Made by a program: the position numbers and the translations under genes. 64,000 bases of DNA. Source: Pristionchus mayeri (Eukaryota; Nematoda; Chromadorea; Rhabditida; Neodiplogasteridae). Positions 11,619-24,104 of the stretch are shown one piece after another (within the stretch, counting starts at the first letter, position 1; every line of letters begins with the position of its first letter). Below the pieces are notes generated by a model. That model made no database searches. It saw only the letters and a program-made list of their open reading frames with translations, and was not told the DNA's origin. The stretch covers positions 45,440,020-45,504,019 of the forward strand of contig BTRK01000006.1 of the NCBI GenBank assembly GCA_036245805.1, in the 5' to 3' direction.

Positions 11619-14600
11619 TCATGCCCAGCAGTTGAAATCTGAACCACAAGGTCGGTTTTGACAAGCGTAAGGCATCGAATTGTTCAGAGGGTCGGTGCAC
11701 GGTGCCGAGAACCTGAATTACCATATACAAATCGAAACAACTCATATAAATCTCTAACCTCCAAGTCATAAATGCGATTGGGTACTCACCAAGGAGAGTT
11801 GAAGCCAGTCGTTTGCCGTGTGTATACGCAATTCTGATCAACGATGGGATTTCCGTACGCCCAGTTAGTATATGGATCGGTGGACTGAAAGTATTAATTA
11901 GGAAATTTCAAAAAAAAGATTCTCACCCCATCCGCCCACTCGTAATTGGCTCCATTCTTCTTCAGACCAATCCAGTATCGCGACTTCACCGGAAACACTA
12001 CAATGGGATGTTATAAATACAATTTCGAATATGTTGAGAGAGTCATTCTGATAAGTAATAAAAGATGGATTATTGCTTCTTAGATGATTTTGGATATTCG
12101 TGGAGAACTTACGTGAACTAAGGAGGAAATTCTTATCGTCATCATGAACCGTGGCCACGAAACCTTTCTGACTTTCGCAATTAGACTCAGCTGCTGGGTA
12201 CACCGCAGATGTTTGCGAGACGTGGAAGCATCCTGAAAATGGATTCGCTATTTTCGAAAATATTGTTAATTTATTTTCAGATAAACAGATCAATTTTGAT
12301 TTTTCAAAACTCACCCCTTGGTACTTCACGATCTCTGTCATTGGTGACAGTGTATGGAACGAGATCATCATTGCAGAAGCAATTAGCTGAAATATATATG
12401 CTATTCTATAGCAATGATCATATTCCTGGTTTAGTAATAGTACCAAATGGCACCAGGCTTAATGAGCTTGTTAGGATGCGGACCGGAATTCGAACCAGGA
12501 ACCATCATATATCAGCCAGGAATAGTACCAGCTGAACTATATGCCCATAATAATCATCTGACAAAAATGCTGAGTTAAAATTGTTTGTCCTTTGCCTACA
12601 AAAAAAGCGAAAATACAATAAAGTAAAAACGAACCGTCACAAAACGCATAGAGCAACTCCGAAACAAGGTTCGAATGCTTTGAAGCATCTTTGATATAGA
12701 ATCCAGGATTTGCATTCTCTTCGAGACCCTGTGTTCCGAGTCCATTCGAGTAGTCTGAAAAGTGGTGTAAATATAGTAAAAAAAATATTGTCAAAAAGGA
12801 CATACGTTCTTACCTATAGAAATGAGCACTCCTCCAGCGTCCTTAAACGCCTTCGCTTCCCGGTAAATAGATGGTGCATGCTGTGGACTGGAACGCTCAT
12901 TTTTACTAGAGTTCGAGAAATGATATCACGCTCTCGTCATTCTGCACACTCTCTAGACATGTCGAACGGCGAAAAAGTCTATTGAATGAAGTTAGCGCGT
13001 TTATCGAACTCTATTTTGAACACTAATCAAAATTTGAGTTAGTTAATCTACTCAAACATTATGTGAGCTTACGCGAATGAATCGGTAAGAATAACGATGA
13101 CTCCACGTGAGAAGTCGCGACCGTTTGATGAAATCATCGTCGAGGCTTTATTGATTGCGCTGAATAATGTGTTCTCTCTCATATTGGCTGTTCAAGCACA
13201 CTCCGCCATTTTGTCTGAATTTCCTCCTAGATAAGGTAGAGAGAAGCTGCTGATATCCCCAGTAGATCTGAACCCGCCGAAGTCTCTGACGACCTGGAAA
13301 TGCGCGTGCGATATTTTCGAAAGTAGATGCTGACTCCAGAAAATCAGGATATTGTTGACGTAATAGAAACAAAAACGATTAATTTAACCTGAACGCTCTC
13401 CGCAAAGACTAGAGCAGCAACATTTGATTGGAAAGGTCCAGTTCCCAGTGTTAGGCCATAGAGAGTCGATTGGATTGTTGCAGTAACCTATATTCACTCC
13501 AAGTCTAACTGCAGTTGCGCAACGAACGCACATCCCCGACAGTATCGCGTGCCATGCCGTCCGAAGTGTCAACGACGAAGACGATATCCAGATAAATCGA
13601 GCTGGGATTGCAGGAGCAGTAGTCCGTCGTCACATCGTAATATGTTGGCGCGGGAACGGACGGCTTAGGCGTCGATGCTGGTGGATCGTAGGCATAGACG
13701 CAGAGAACGGGCGCATTTTCTTCTGTTATCCAGTTTACTTTAAAACCAGACATTTCCATGGTGAATCCCGCGTTTGGAGACTCGCAGCTGAGCAGTTCTG
13801 ACAATCAAAACATTGACAGTTTTAAAATTCAGGAAACGGTAACCGTTGTTTGGTCCATAGTAGTCGGTTGGGGTGCCGTCCTGCCAGACGAACGGTTGTC
13901 CAATGATCACGCATTGTGCATCAAGCCAGAAATGGAGAGAAGACAGTGAGAGATCGTACGCCGCCGTTGACCAGAAGTTCAGATCCTGAAAAATATATAT
14001 TTGTGCCCTTTTCCAGAATTTTTTCTTATGGAAACTGGCTCACACATAATTTAGAAACCACCCTGAATTTGAATTGCAAGTAGTCACATAATATTGGATA
14101 TATGCTTTCGGATAATGTTTTAAAAGGTTCAATTTCTACGTGAAACACTCTGAAATACTTACTTCGCTGCTGTGGATGGAGGGCGCAAAGGCTCCCTTGC
14201 TCTTGCATTCGTTCACTGCGCCAGCGTAGTCGTAATGGGCGGGACTGTTTGTGTACGTACACCAGCCGTTATAGTAGTAGAAATGATCACGACATGTGGG
14301 CTTGCCTGAAACAATGGTTTGATGCGAATGAGAGCAATAATCTTCCTTTAAATAAATTTCCTGAAGAATAGAGAGTTGGATGATGTACTCGCTCTCAGCT
14401 ATGGTAAATTTCGTGTTAAAGAGTAGGTCAAGATTTCGCGATCCTGAGTACCCATGTGAAGTGTTTCGGGGTCTCCATAGGACACAGTTTGGCCGGGAAT
14501 CATTAATTTTCCGTATTTTTAAATCATGGAATGACCATTCTCTTATGAGCTCATTAAAACATTGAATTTGGGGGTAGGACATTTGCGCAACGGACATTTG

Positions 14601-15260
14601 CGCAACGGAGCGCCGTTCGATGGGAAGTTAACCTAGCCACGTGGGTTTTGTATCAATGTAACTAGTGTGTGCTACTCTACAATTACATATGAAAATCTCC
14701 TTGCCAGGCGATCATGAATTTTACTCGTCACCAACGACCAGGGGGTCATGGTCCAAAATTGTGAATTTGAGCTGAAATTCAAGGCTAGATAAACACAGAG
14801 TACCGTGACCAATTGAGATTCAAGTGCCCCTGTACCAAATGTATCCCGGTAACTGGGGATATATTGCTTTCGTCATTTGGTGTTTATCTAATCATGGTTT
14901 TTTTTACTTAAATTCACAATTTTGGACCATGACCCCCTGGTCGTTGGTGACGAGTAAAATTCATGATCGCCTGGCAATGAGATTTTTATATGTAGTTGTA
15001 GAGTATCACACACTAGTTACAGTGAAACTACTCCCAAGTTTTAGCTCCAACTATTCATCGAACGGCGCTCCGTTGCGCATATGTCCGTTGCGCAAATGTC
15101 CTACCCCCTTGAATTTACATTGGAATGATAGTGAATTCGAACCTGAGTTTAGTCTATCTCTTGCAGAAGACTGTCCGATGGCAGTAGCATTCAGTCCATT
15201 GGTGGGAAATGCGACTGCACTTGAGGTAACAGTAGCCACAGCAATTAGTAATACCCTCAT
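11619..15260 (-). CDS. Secreted CTLD-VWA-CTLD protein (clec-like)
   Basis: Start ATG at 15258-15260 gives a signal peptide (MRVLLIAVATVTSSAVA). Exon 1 ends near 15147 and splices in frame (NS|GKPTCRDHFYYYNGWC) to the first lectin domain (about 13800-14306). Then come a Pro/Thr linker (PPASTPKPSVPAPT), a VWA domain starting LDIVFVVDTSDGM, the linker ANCFC region, a second lectin domain (GCFHVSQTSAVYP, DPYTNWAYGNPIVDQNC), and a Cys-rich tail ending DFNCWA at TGA 11619-11621. Several introns are tiny: one of about 44 nt (GTGCGT...ATATAG) near 13530 is needed to keep the VWA frame, and another near 13180 is similar. All frames join, so the gene looks intact. Nematode proteins with this layout are secreted and often pathogen-responsive; this role is inferred. 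Confidence 0.85.
14570..15108. mobile_element. Foldback MITE with G-run termini and 8-bp TSD
   Basis: Inverted arms start GGGGGTAGGACATTTGCGCA, and the GGACATTTGCGCAACGGA unit is doubled. The 539-bp element is flanked by TTGAATTT on both sides (14562-14569 and 15109-15116), a perfect 8-bp duplication. It sits in the first intron of the intact lectin-like gene and does not touch the exons. Confidence 0.95.
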
Positions 15261-16167
15261 TCTCGTGTTCTGAAATGGAAAATATTACCAACAAATATGA
15301 GAGGTAAACAATTGATTCAGCACACCTCTGAACACACAAAAACGAGCAGTAAATAGGGAAATTTTAATTAGGACAAAATTGGTTTAATTTTTGATCAAAG
15401 TACTCAGAAAGGAACAAAAGGGAAGCGAGCGATAAATGCACCGAAAACGCCTGTTATCAGGATGGTGTCGTACTCTTTTATCAAGGCAGATGATGCGCAT
15501 CTATCTCTAGTTTCTTTGCTCCTCCACTTATCTCGTATGATCGGCCGAGATCTTTTATCGTTTTTCACTGACGTTGACAATACATCCCAACCAGAAAACT
15601 TGCGAAAAGCTGAAGCGTTGCTTTGAGACTATTGACTACAAAAAACTGGCTTTAATACATTTTCAGCTTTTGCTATGCATGCGACTCTTTTTTTATGCTC
15701 AGGTGTTTGCGTGTGGTAGACAGATAGATAGATAATTTATACATGACGAGGCATGTGGGGGTGTAAGGTATGGAAAGGACTCTGGCGCCTTCTGCCATCG
15801 ACGAGGGCGTGGGGAGGGGGTTTGGTCTTTGGACTCATCTGGTTGAGATTATCCTCATCTCATGGTGTAGCGTATAAATCGAGATAAGACCTTCTTGGAC
15901 TCTGTTGCTCGAGAGTGTTCACAATTTAAATGAGGATGAATTATGCTATTTTCAGATGATCGAACACACACGCACACACACACACACTTCCGCCTTAAAA
16001 TCGTATTTACATTTTCCAATCTAAACGAGTTCTGTTGTCATAAATCTGGTCAATGGGCTTTTTAAAAACTACATTCACTACAAGCAAAAGTGCAGAACGC
16101 AAATTTCGACCATTTTAACACGAATGCATTTCACTTCACATTCCATTTTACTTCTGACACCGGCACA
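15261..16167. other. Intergenic spacer with CA microsatellite
   Basis: No gene seen between the divergently transcribed lectin-like gene and chemoreceptor gene. A short CA run lies at 15964-15987 and GATA repeats (AGATAGATAGATAA) near 15722. Confidence 0.6.
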
Positions 16168-18316
16168 ATGTTCTCGCGGGAGTACCATAATGCGGTCATT
16201 AATGTAAGTATAACTCTCTAAATTGCAGTGTTATCATTTTTCCAGGACGTCTCACGGGCCATTCAAGACATCATCACAGGTTTCCTCTCCAAGAATTACC
16301 CCGCGAAATAAAATAAATCGCCCATATTTGCAAATTTGTAAGACATATTTAAAAAAACACGAACATTTCAGTGCTCTCCATAACAGTGAACTGCAAGCTG
16401 CTTCACATCGTTTTCACTTCTCAGCGTCGTGATATTGGTTCCTATTGCTACCTCATCGCTGCGTTTGCAGTCTCGGACCTCGTTTATACTTGCGTTCACT
16501 GGATAGTATACCCGGTACACACCTTTTCCATAAAAAAACATAAAATTGAGATTTCCAAAAAGGTTGCACTCATCTCATTGAAAATTTTCGTAGATCAATG
16601 AACAAATTCGTGACATAAACATTAATACATTTTAAATAGCAAAACGTAATTCTTTTCAGATTCCCGAGATGTACGGGAACGCCTTCACAATCAGTGGGCA
16701 TAACCTACTTCGTTCTCGTTTCGGCCCCTGCCTCTATTGTGCAGTCTACTCCCAAGCCGTGCCCATTCTCATCTTCCACTTTCTCTATCGAACTCTAGCT
16801 ATTAGAAGGTATCATTTAGCATTAATATTCGAAAAAACGATGATTCACTTCCGACTACCATCATGAGTGATATCATGGGCGATGTTGTTTGCACTTATCG
16901 GACACAAACTACGATTGTAGTTAATATTTCAAATACCATTCAAATTTAATTGATCATTTTACGATGTTTACAGTCCCGAATATCTCGCGCGACCAGCAGT
17001 TTTCTTCGGGACGTTACTAGTAGCCACGGCCATGGTTGACTTGGACGGGTATGCTCAATTTCCCAGCTGCTAGGAAATCCAAAGCCAAAAGTGTAAAATG
17101 TCCTTGCAGTTTCTTCGTGATGTGGATGTTGTTTCGGCCGGACGAGGAATTGTCAGCCAAACTCGCGCCCTTCTTCGCGGGAAACACCTCAGTACCTGTC
17201 ATTCACCACATCGAAACGGCCATCGATCATGTTCAAGCACTATACTGGGTGAGCAAAACAGCGTTAACCTCTGATCGACAATTGAGCCAGATAAACTCTT
17301 TTTTCTCATTATATTGCTTATTGCTTTCTATTTAGTCCGGGGACACGTTCGAGGGGCCTCGATGGCTGAATCTGTTGGGAGCTCTGGATATGGCGGTGGT
17401 CATAAGTGGAACATACGCGATTGTGATCACGTGTCAACAAGTAACTCAAGTGAGACAAAGTGCATTCATCTTCATTTTCCACTTCCTCGTCTCATTTCTT
17501 AGAATTCCAGACACATGTTGAGTTACTATTTTCAGAATAATGCAGACAAGGAAGTCGAATGTGCTCATAAAAAATGAAAAATGGCGCATACAAATATTTA
17601 TCCGCCAAATTTACTAGATTTAAGTTTATTTTAGGCAGAATATGAAGAGTTCGAAAACGGTGAATCTACATCGCCAGCTCTTCCGGTCGCTTATATGCCA
17701 GGTAATAAGTGTTCGAAATTCGGGTCTCGTCTCTTCATTTTACACATTCCCGGTTGAGTGAGGAAAGAGTGCACGGAACGAGGATAACTTTTAAACAAGA
17801 GTGAAAGTTAATCGCGTTTTATAAAGAGTTGTTAAGGCAATCTACCCGCTGATAACGACATATTCGCCCCTCGCAGTCTCCGTCTTTTTCCCGATTTTTG
17901 GTGAGTGTTTCTACGAAAATTCGTTTAGTGACTTCCAAATCAGGTTTCCCCTTCAACTGGGTTTCCATTCTGAGTCCGACTATGTGCGTCTCGCATCCAC
18001 TGTTCGATCCGCTTGTCCTTATTTTCTGCATACCCGATTACCGGTAAGCATTTTAAACTTATGGCTCTTGCTGCCTTTAGAAAATAGTAAAGCAATGAAT
18101 AGGATGATGAGGTTTATATGTCTCTGTTCATGAAAGTTTTCAGGAAATACACATGATAATTGATATTATTGATTGTTGGTAGTTACTGTTTTCAGGACAA
18201 GATTTCTCAGATGGATCGGGATTGGCTACTGCAAGGGGAAGATAGCTCCAGCGAGAAATAATGACGAAAATGAGACCAATAGAACATCCGTGTCTCATGG
18301 CCGTTCGACTCACTGA
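16168..18316 (+). CDS. Seven-transmembrane chemoreceptor (str/srj-like)
   Basis: About ten short exons join with GT/AG borders from ATG 16168 (MFSREYHNAVIN) to TGA 18314-18316. Helices visible include YCYLIAAFAVSDLVYTCVHW (16441-16500), LYCAVYSQAVPILIFHFLYR with the family-typical F-[IL]YR end (about 16733-16792), a helix near 16995-17035, WLNLLGALDMAVVISGTYAI (about 17360-17420), SPLAVSVFFPIFG near 17862 and the last PLFDPLVLIFCIPDYR near 18000. The QNMKSSKTVNLHRQLFRSLI segment before helix 6 strongly resembles the third-loop SKKTRxLQRQLF motif of nematode str-type receptors. It is likely a ciliary sensory-neuron receptor; the ligand is unknown. Confidence 0.8.
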
Positions 18317-19214
18317 AGTATTGACGTCACACACTGGATAAATTATTACAATATGCTCTGGTATGGTCGATGACCCTTCGACAAAGCTTAAAATTGCACA
18401 TTATTGTATGTGCACTTCACTCCTTTCATGGTATGCTGGCATTCACGGGCACGTAAACTTATTCGATAGATAAATGCATAAAGTGCGTTGATCCCGCTGG
18501 CTGTTCTCGAACGCTTAGGTTTATCGCACTCGCACTCTATATTGCACGGCATGGTATTTCGAATATAGCAGTAATTTGCGCGTACTTTCTCATCTCTCCC
18601 CGCTCTTCGGTCTTGAATCCACCACGCGATTCAAGCCCATTGTTTAATTTAAATTGTCATTTGATTTATCGAATTATATTATTCAATCCAGTATGCTCGG
18701 AAAAGTTTTAAAATGTTTAGGGAGATGTGTGATGCTAAAATGGAAATTGCCATTCAAAGGGCCGTCGATATTTTGGGTGGGGACCGTTTTAAAAAATGAT
18801 GTCGAAACATAAGTTCGTATTTTTTGCGTTAGTCACATGAGCTGAAAATTAAAACGTATCTTTAGATATTATCCGATGCGGCATCAACTTTAAATAGAGG
18901 TACTATGAACGACGGAGAAAGTGAAATACATAATCATTTGTTTACCTACCCTTTGCGAATCCACGTTCTTTCATTTGCGAACCCACGTTCTTCTCCCCAC
19001 TAGAACGCATGCATCTTGCACACGTTCGTTTGAAATACAACCAAGTGCCGATTTCCGTATCGTATATCGAAATATTTGGAGGAAATAAGTTTCTAAATTG
19101 ATGTGACCATGTACATTTGGAGCTTTCGGCAGGTCTTTATCCAAGATTTGCAATTGCGCATTAGAGGGAAAATTCCCACTTTATAGTGTGTTTATAGCAA
19201 TTATGTCATGCTGT
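18317..19214. other. Intergenic spacer
   Basis: AT-rich sequence between the convergent chemoreceptor and M13 genes. No gene, repeat or RNA that I can support. Confidence 0.5.
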
Positions 19215-22200
19215 TCACGAATTGGGACCAAACACAAAGCACGAGTGCTCCTTATCCACGAACATCGGCTGTCCTTCCTTGCATCCGAAGGCGTTCATGA
19301 ACTCGGGCATCAACGAAAGCGCAGCATTGAGTCTGACGTTGCCCGCTGAGTGCGGATCATTCGCCGCAATGGCCTCACTTCGATCCACCTTGCAAAATGT
19401 ACACATATTATGATGTAATGCTTTTGTAAAATAATTACTTTTTGTTTTTTCGACCGTCACTTAGATACGTCTGTTGTGCACCATTCACTGGCGACATAGT
19501 AGAAGAAGGCCTGTTCGAGAGTTGTTTGAAATCCCTCGATTTTTGAACTCTGAAATACGGTTGGCTTCGAAGAATATCAAATCTTCATTCCATATTATCT
19601 CTTGCCGGTCGTACTGTGTGAGAGTACGCAGAATTGAGAACTAAGCAATCACCACGTTGCGAAATCCTTATACTGTGGAGAATAAGCCTTTCTAAACAAC
19701 GAACCAGTTCTCGATCGTTGTATTCTTCTCGCAGTATTCTGTGGAGCAGGCGGTATGATTCCAAATCCGGCATGTCTTCATTGAATGTTTGGCGCCCGCT
19801 CGCACATGCACCCTGTAGAATACACATTACAATTTGTTTTTTTAATTAATTTGCATATCATTCAATACAATGAAATAGATGTGCTTACCATCGCAAACTT
19901 CTCGCACGACCGCTCGAAGTGCTGTTCAACACATTCTTCCCTGTGGCTATAGATAGCATTCAGGGGAGGAGAAGAAGGAGAAAAGAGAGAGTGATAGAGC
20001 TCGTGGCCAAGAGTCGAATACGTGATGAAGGGCTCAAAGTTAAAGATTCAATACAATCCGGCGAGATTGTCGACGCCAGCCACATTATCGGGATACGCTG
20101 CACCTCTTTCAAAATGTCCGATCGAAATGCTTCTCTATACATGTATGGAGCCAGCATGGTGACAGTTTTGGGTGAATCTTCGTAGAAAGCATTTAGTCGG
20201 AAGTTGTTGTAAATTCGAGTGATGAATGCTCCCTGAACAAATACAATCTCTGAAGCTACTGCATGAAATATTTGTTTATTTGTTAGATACCTCGGTAGTA
20301 TTCTGGTACTTGCTCCTTATTCCGACGAATGCATGGCGCAAGCCTACCACAGTATCCAATCCAACAGACCCGGTTTTTCTAAAACTACATTTCATGACTT
20401 TAGATTATTTGATGTGCCTTACCGTTGGGTTGAAAAGTAGAAATCGTTAATATCTCGATTAATCTTCAAAATCATGGTCGCGTTTTTGTCGAGCTCATCG
20501 AAATCATGATACATTTGAATACTTGCAACTCTTTCCTTGATTTTTTCCCGAATTAAATCGCTTAATTCGTCTCCATGAAGCCAATTCGAAGCCTGGAAAC
20601 TGGAAATTTGAAAGAACGCGCACCATGAAAAGCCACCTCTATATTCTCGGTTATTTTAGTCTTCATCCTCTTAAATATATCATATATCTCATGAAAATCG
20701 CTGAATGTGCTGTTGGACTTCATGAATTCGATCATATGTGTACGCGACTGGAGTGCATTGAAGAAATTGACCCCCTAAAGCGAAGTAAATTGTCGATTAA
20801 TGTTCATATATCCTACGTAATCTTTCTCAAGTGCTGTCTTGGATTTGGAAAAGATAAGGATCTGAATATTGATCATTTTCGATGTATCGGCGATATATTT
20901 GTTGATACTCTCCTCGATAGCATCATTTGGATCGATTGAGGAGCGAAGTTATAACACGCCTCTCACGAGAGCATCGAGCTAAAATCGCTATTCTTGGGAA
21001 TGGAGGGGAAATCGTGAATTGAGTTCGAACCGGTTTTGGTCATCCTAAGGCATGCCTGACACTCCCCCAAAGTCTCACTGTTCCATTTTCATTTTGGACT
21101 TCACTACACCGGGCATGATGTCGGCAGCTCTCACTTTAAGAGCTCGTATCTCGGTAATAGTTGTAGATAGAGCAAAATTTACCTCTCATTGACCCCCACT
21201 CATTTTTCGAGCTCTATCGATCCATATATTTCATTTTGTTTGAATTTCACTTTTAACCACAATACATTGTAGCTCAAATTTTTCAAAAGTGTAGGTAAAG
21301 ATGCAGCTGATTTTTTCAGACATTGTATAGTTTTCCAAGGGCTATCGAATGAGTGGTCTGCACCGAAAATATCACGACTTTAGTGAGAATTAGGGTCTTT
21401 AAACTTTTCCAAATCATTTGAAGTTATTTTTCTTCATCAAACAATGCGCGCAGACCGCTCTCATTCCCCTCGTCGCCAAGAATGATCGCACTTCGTCCAA
21501 GTTTTCTATTGAAAAATAACTTCAAATGATTTGGAAAAGTTTAAAGACCCTAATTCTCACTAAAGTCGTGCTATTTTCGGTGCAGACCACTCATTCGATA
21601 GCCCTTGGAAAACTATACAATGTCTGAAAAAATCAGCTGCATCTTTACCTACACTTTTGAGAAATTTGAGCTACAATGCATTGTGGTTAAAAGTGACATT
21701 CAAACAAAATGAAATATATGGATCGATAGAGCTCGAAAAATGAGTGGGGGTCACTCAGAGGTAAATTTTGCTCTATGTGCAACTGTTACCGAGATACGAG
21801 CTCTTAAAGTGAGATCTGCCGACATCATGCCCGGTGTAGTGAAGTCCAAAATGAAAAAAGGAACAGTGACACTTTGGGGGAGTGTCAGGCATGCCTTAGG
21901 AAGACCAAAACCGGTTCAAACTCAATTCACGATTTTCCCTCCATTCCCTGTCTCAGCTCGATTCTCTCGTGAGAGGCGTGATAATTTTTCAATTTTTCAA
22001 TTTTAAATATTTTATATTCTTATATTTTTATCAATTTATAAATTATAAATAATATAAGTTTTACTCACTATTTCTCTATCAAGAAGCCCAGCATAATATT
22101 CTTGCTCCGCTGCATAGCAAACGATGTCTTCTTTGCATCTACGTTAATGAAATCAATTCATACTTTTTACTGTAGGTTCGGGAGTTTTAAATTCGGTTCC

Positions 22201-22853
22201 CCGTTCTTTTCGTCAGAGTGTGAGTATTGAAGGGGTCGGTTTATCTCTTCTTGAATCCAAATTCTTACCTTTTTCTAGCGAGTTCCGCATACTGGTTGTC
22301 CTCCTGCTTGAATCCCTGCTCCTTTACACGCGCCATGTCGTACTGGAATTTTTCCATGTTTTCTCTCATTTGGCGAGTCTCTCACCGCGATCGGACTGTT
22401 CTTGATGACGTTTTCCCGCAGTATGTCGGTGGCGTTTGTAAATAGCAACGCTACTCTGTTATGGAAGAACTCCGACGGATCCACGGATTGCGAACAGACG
22501 TGATGGTAGAAGTCATCTCAAGTAGAGTTCATGCACAAAGTACCCCCTGAGACACAGAGATTTGTTTAAATTCGCGGCTCAGGCGAAAGCGCGAACTTAA
22601 AAAAAATTGTGCAGAGTTACTTTAATATATAGTGCCATAGTCTCTTCATTTCCCATAGTCTCTCGATCGAGGGTAGAGAGTGTGGGAATCGAAGATACGC
22701 TTGGCATGAGTTGCGAATTCTAACGTTTAGAGTCTAACCACAAGCGGAGACGTTCCTGTCGACGAGATGCTCCAGATGGAACCTCAGTCGATCGGAAGAG
22801 ACTGCACCAAAGAGGACGAGGAGTAGGAACCCTTGCGGAATCATCCTTGCCAT
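19215..22853 (-). CDS. Secreted M13 (neprilysin-like) metallopeptidase
   Basis: ATG 22851-22853 gives a signal peptide (MARMIPQGFLLLVLFGAVSS). The exon end TGTG joins to ATGACTTC, forming the M13 N-terminal CDDFYHHVC. Exons then carry FFHNRVALLFTNATDIL, a 43-nt intron, YDMARVKEQG, CKEDIVCYAAEQEYY, DFHEIYDIFKRMKT, NAFYEDSPKTVTMLAPYMY, the zinc motif GHELYHSLF (HExxH, about 20008), GRQTFNEDMPDLESYRLLHR (third zinc ligand Glu), QAFFYYVASEWC and the C-terminus DPHSAGNVRLN ending SCFVFGPNS. A 64-nt intron near 20033-20096 must be spliced to bring HELYH into frame. The typical GENIAD reads NEDMPD and the usual CxVW end is altered. It is shorter than classical neprilysins (about 700 residues) and lacks a membrane anchor. 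A secreted peptide-processing role is inferred. Confidence 0.75.
20955..21980. mobile_element. 1,026-bp palindromic element with ATAA duplication
   Basis: Two arms of about 450 bp, starting CACGCCTCTCACGAGAG, are inverted around a 120-bp spacer near 21400-21540. They are flanked by ATAA at 20951-20954 and 21981-21984. It lies in an intron of the M13 gene. Its left arm matches the half copy at 11102-11543. The 88-codon frame on it is a repeat artefact. Confidence 0.9.
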
Positions 22854-24104
22854 TCTCCCCATTTCCGTTTCCTTAAAAGCGCCAACAAGCATTGCTAGGT
22901 ATGAAGCATTCGTACAATTCGTGTTTATTCATTTGAAGAATTGGCAATTTTGAATGATTCCAAGCCGTCTGGGTTGAATGCACAAACAAAAAATGGCAAG
23001 CGCTTTCCGGATGTGCGGAGGAGTCATAGCTGTATTACTCACAACTTTTATTTAGTTTTTTTTTTCCTTTTCTATGTTTTGTATCTATCGCATTAGCGAT
23101 TAGGAACATAGCGTTTAAAAACAATGCCTGACCACTTTTTAATGACCACCGCTGTTGTCAATTGTTATTGCGCCCCTTGTAGGATCGGGCGATGCTGGGA
23201 GCCATCCTGACAGTCGGCTTACATGATCGTACGATCCTTCACTACATGCCAGAGAGAAAGGCACCAAGGATACACATACCAGGCGATAAGAGCAATGCCG
23301 TTCTGGCGTGATCTAGATCACTCGGCAGCGCGATTTTCATTGCTTCCCTGATATTTTTCGTAGTGAGGCGAAAACCCCATTATAAGAATAAATGATAAGA
23401 ACTGTATATTTTCCGTTAAAAGATTCGGCTTTTTCACACAAACGACTGCCATCATCCCTGTGCAGCAGCGTGTGCAATCAGTTGCGTTCGTGAATGTCCC
23501 GTCCTTGAGATCTCTGTTTGCCATCTTTTCTTAACGTCTGGTATCATCTTTTAGGCTCTCTTCTATTTCACGAGAATTTCCCTTTCGCACGTTTCCTAGC
23601 CTCATCGAATTACATCCCGCTACCAAGGTTTCCACCACGGATAGAATTCCTCTCCACTGCCAACTTGCTTCTGTATTTGCCGATTTTTCTCTTTCCCTGA
23701 AATATATTTTCAACTGTGTAAACAACTAGACACTAGGCGAGAATGTCTCATCCGTTCGACATTTAAAGCAGCTCTTCCGTTTTCGACCCGCCATTACCCA
23801 CTTGACCTACAAATTCCCCCTATTTATCCCTTCATTTATTCTAGGTACACCTGAACCGCCTCCGAACAACCTATTTTTGAAAATACTTTTTTTTTGAAAA
23901 TCAAATGTCCGCCCTCCAGTGATCTAGTTTGTAGGATGTTGTCATGCACTGATAAGGCTGCAAAGGGACGCGCTTAATGTTTGCGCTAGTCGACCCCGCG
24001 AACTCAACTTTATCGGGAAACCACTCGTGTTTTGTTAGCTCGTGATTTTTAACATTAGTTGTGCTAAATTTGCAGGGTTCTGAAAACGGGTTAAATTATT
24101 AAAT
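22854..24104. other. Intergenic spacer
   Basis: Region between divergent M13 and transporter genes. Weak open frames (23318-23725) overlap on both strands and show no family signal. No gene called. Confidence 0.5.

Noticed and set aside
13510..13560. Apparent stop within the VWA domain of the intact lectin-like gene
   Set aside because: A 44-nt GT...AG intron removes it and restores the domain.
20033..20096. Apparent frameshift and stop before the M13 zinc motif
   Set aside because: A 64-nt GT/AG intron removes the stop and joins both sides in frame, matching the family alignment.
21740..22006. 88-codon frame
   Set aside because: It falls within the right arm of the 1-kb palindrome; its mirror occurs in the other arm.
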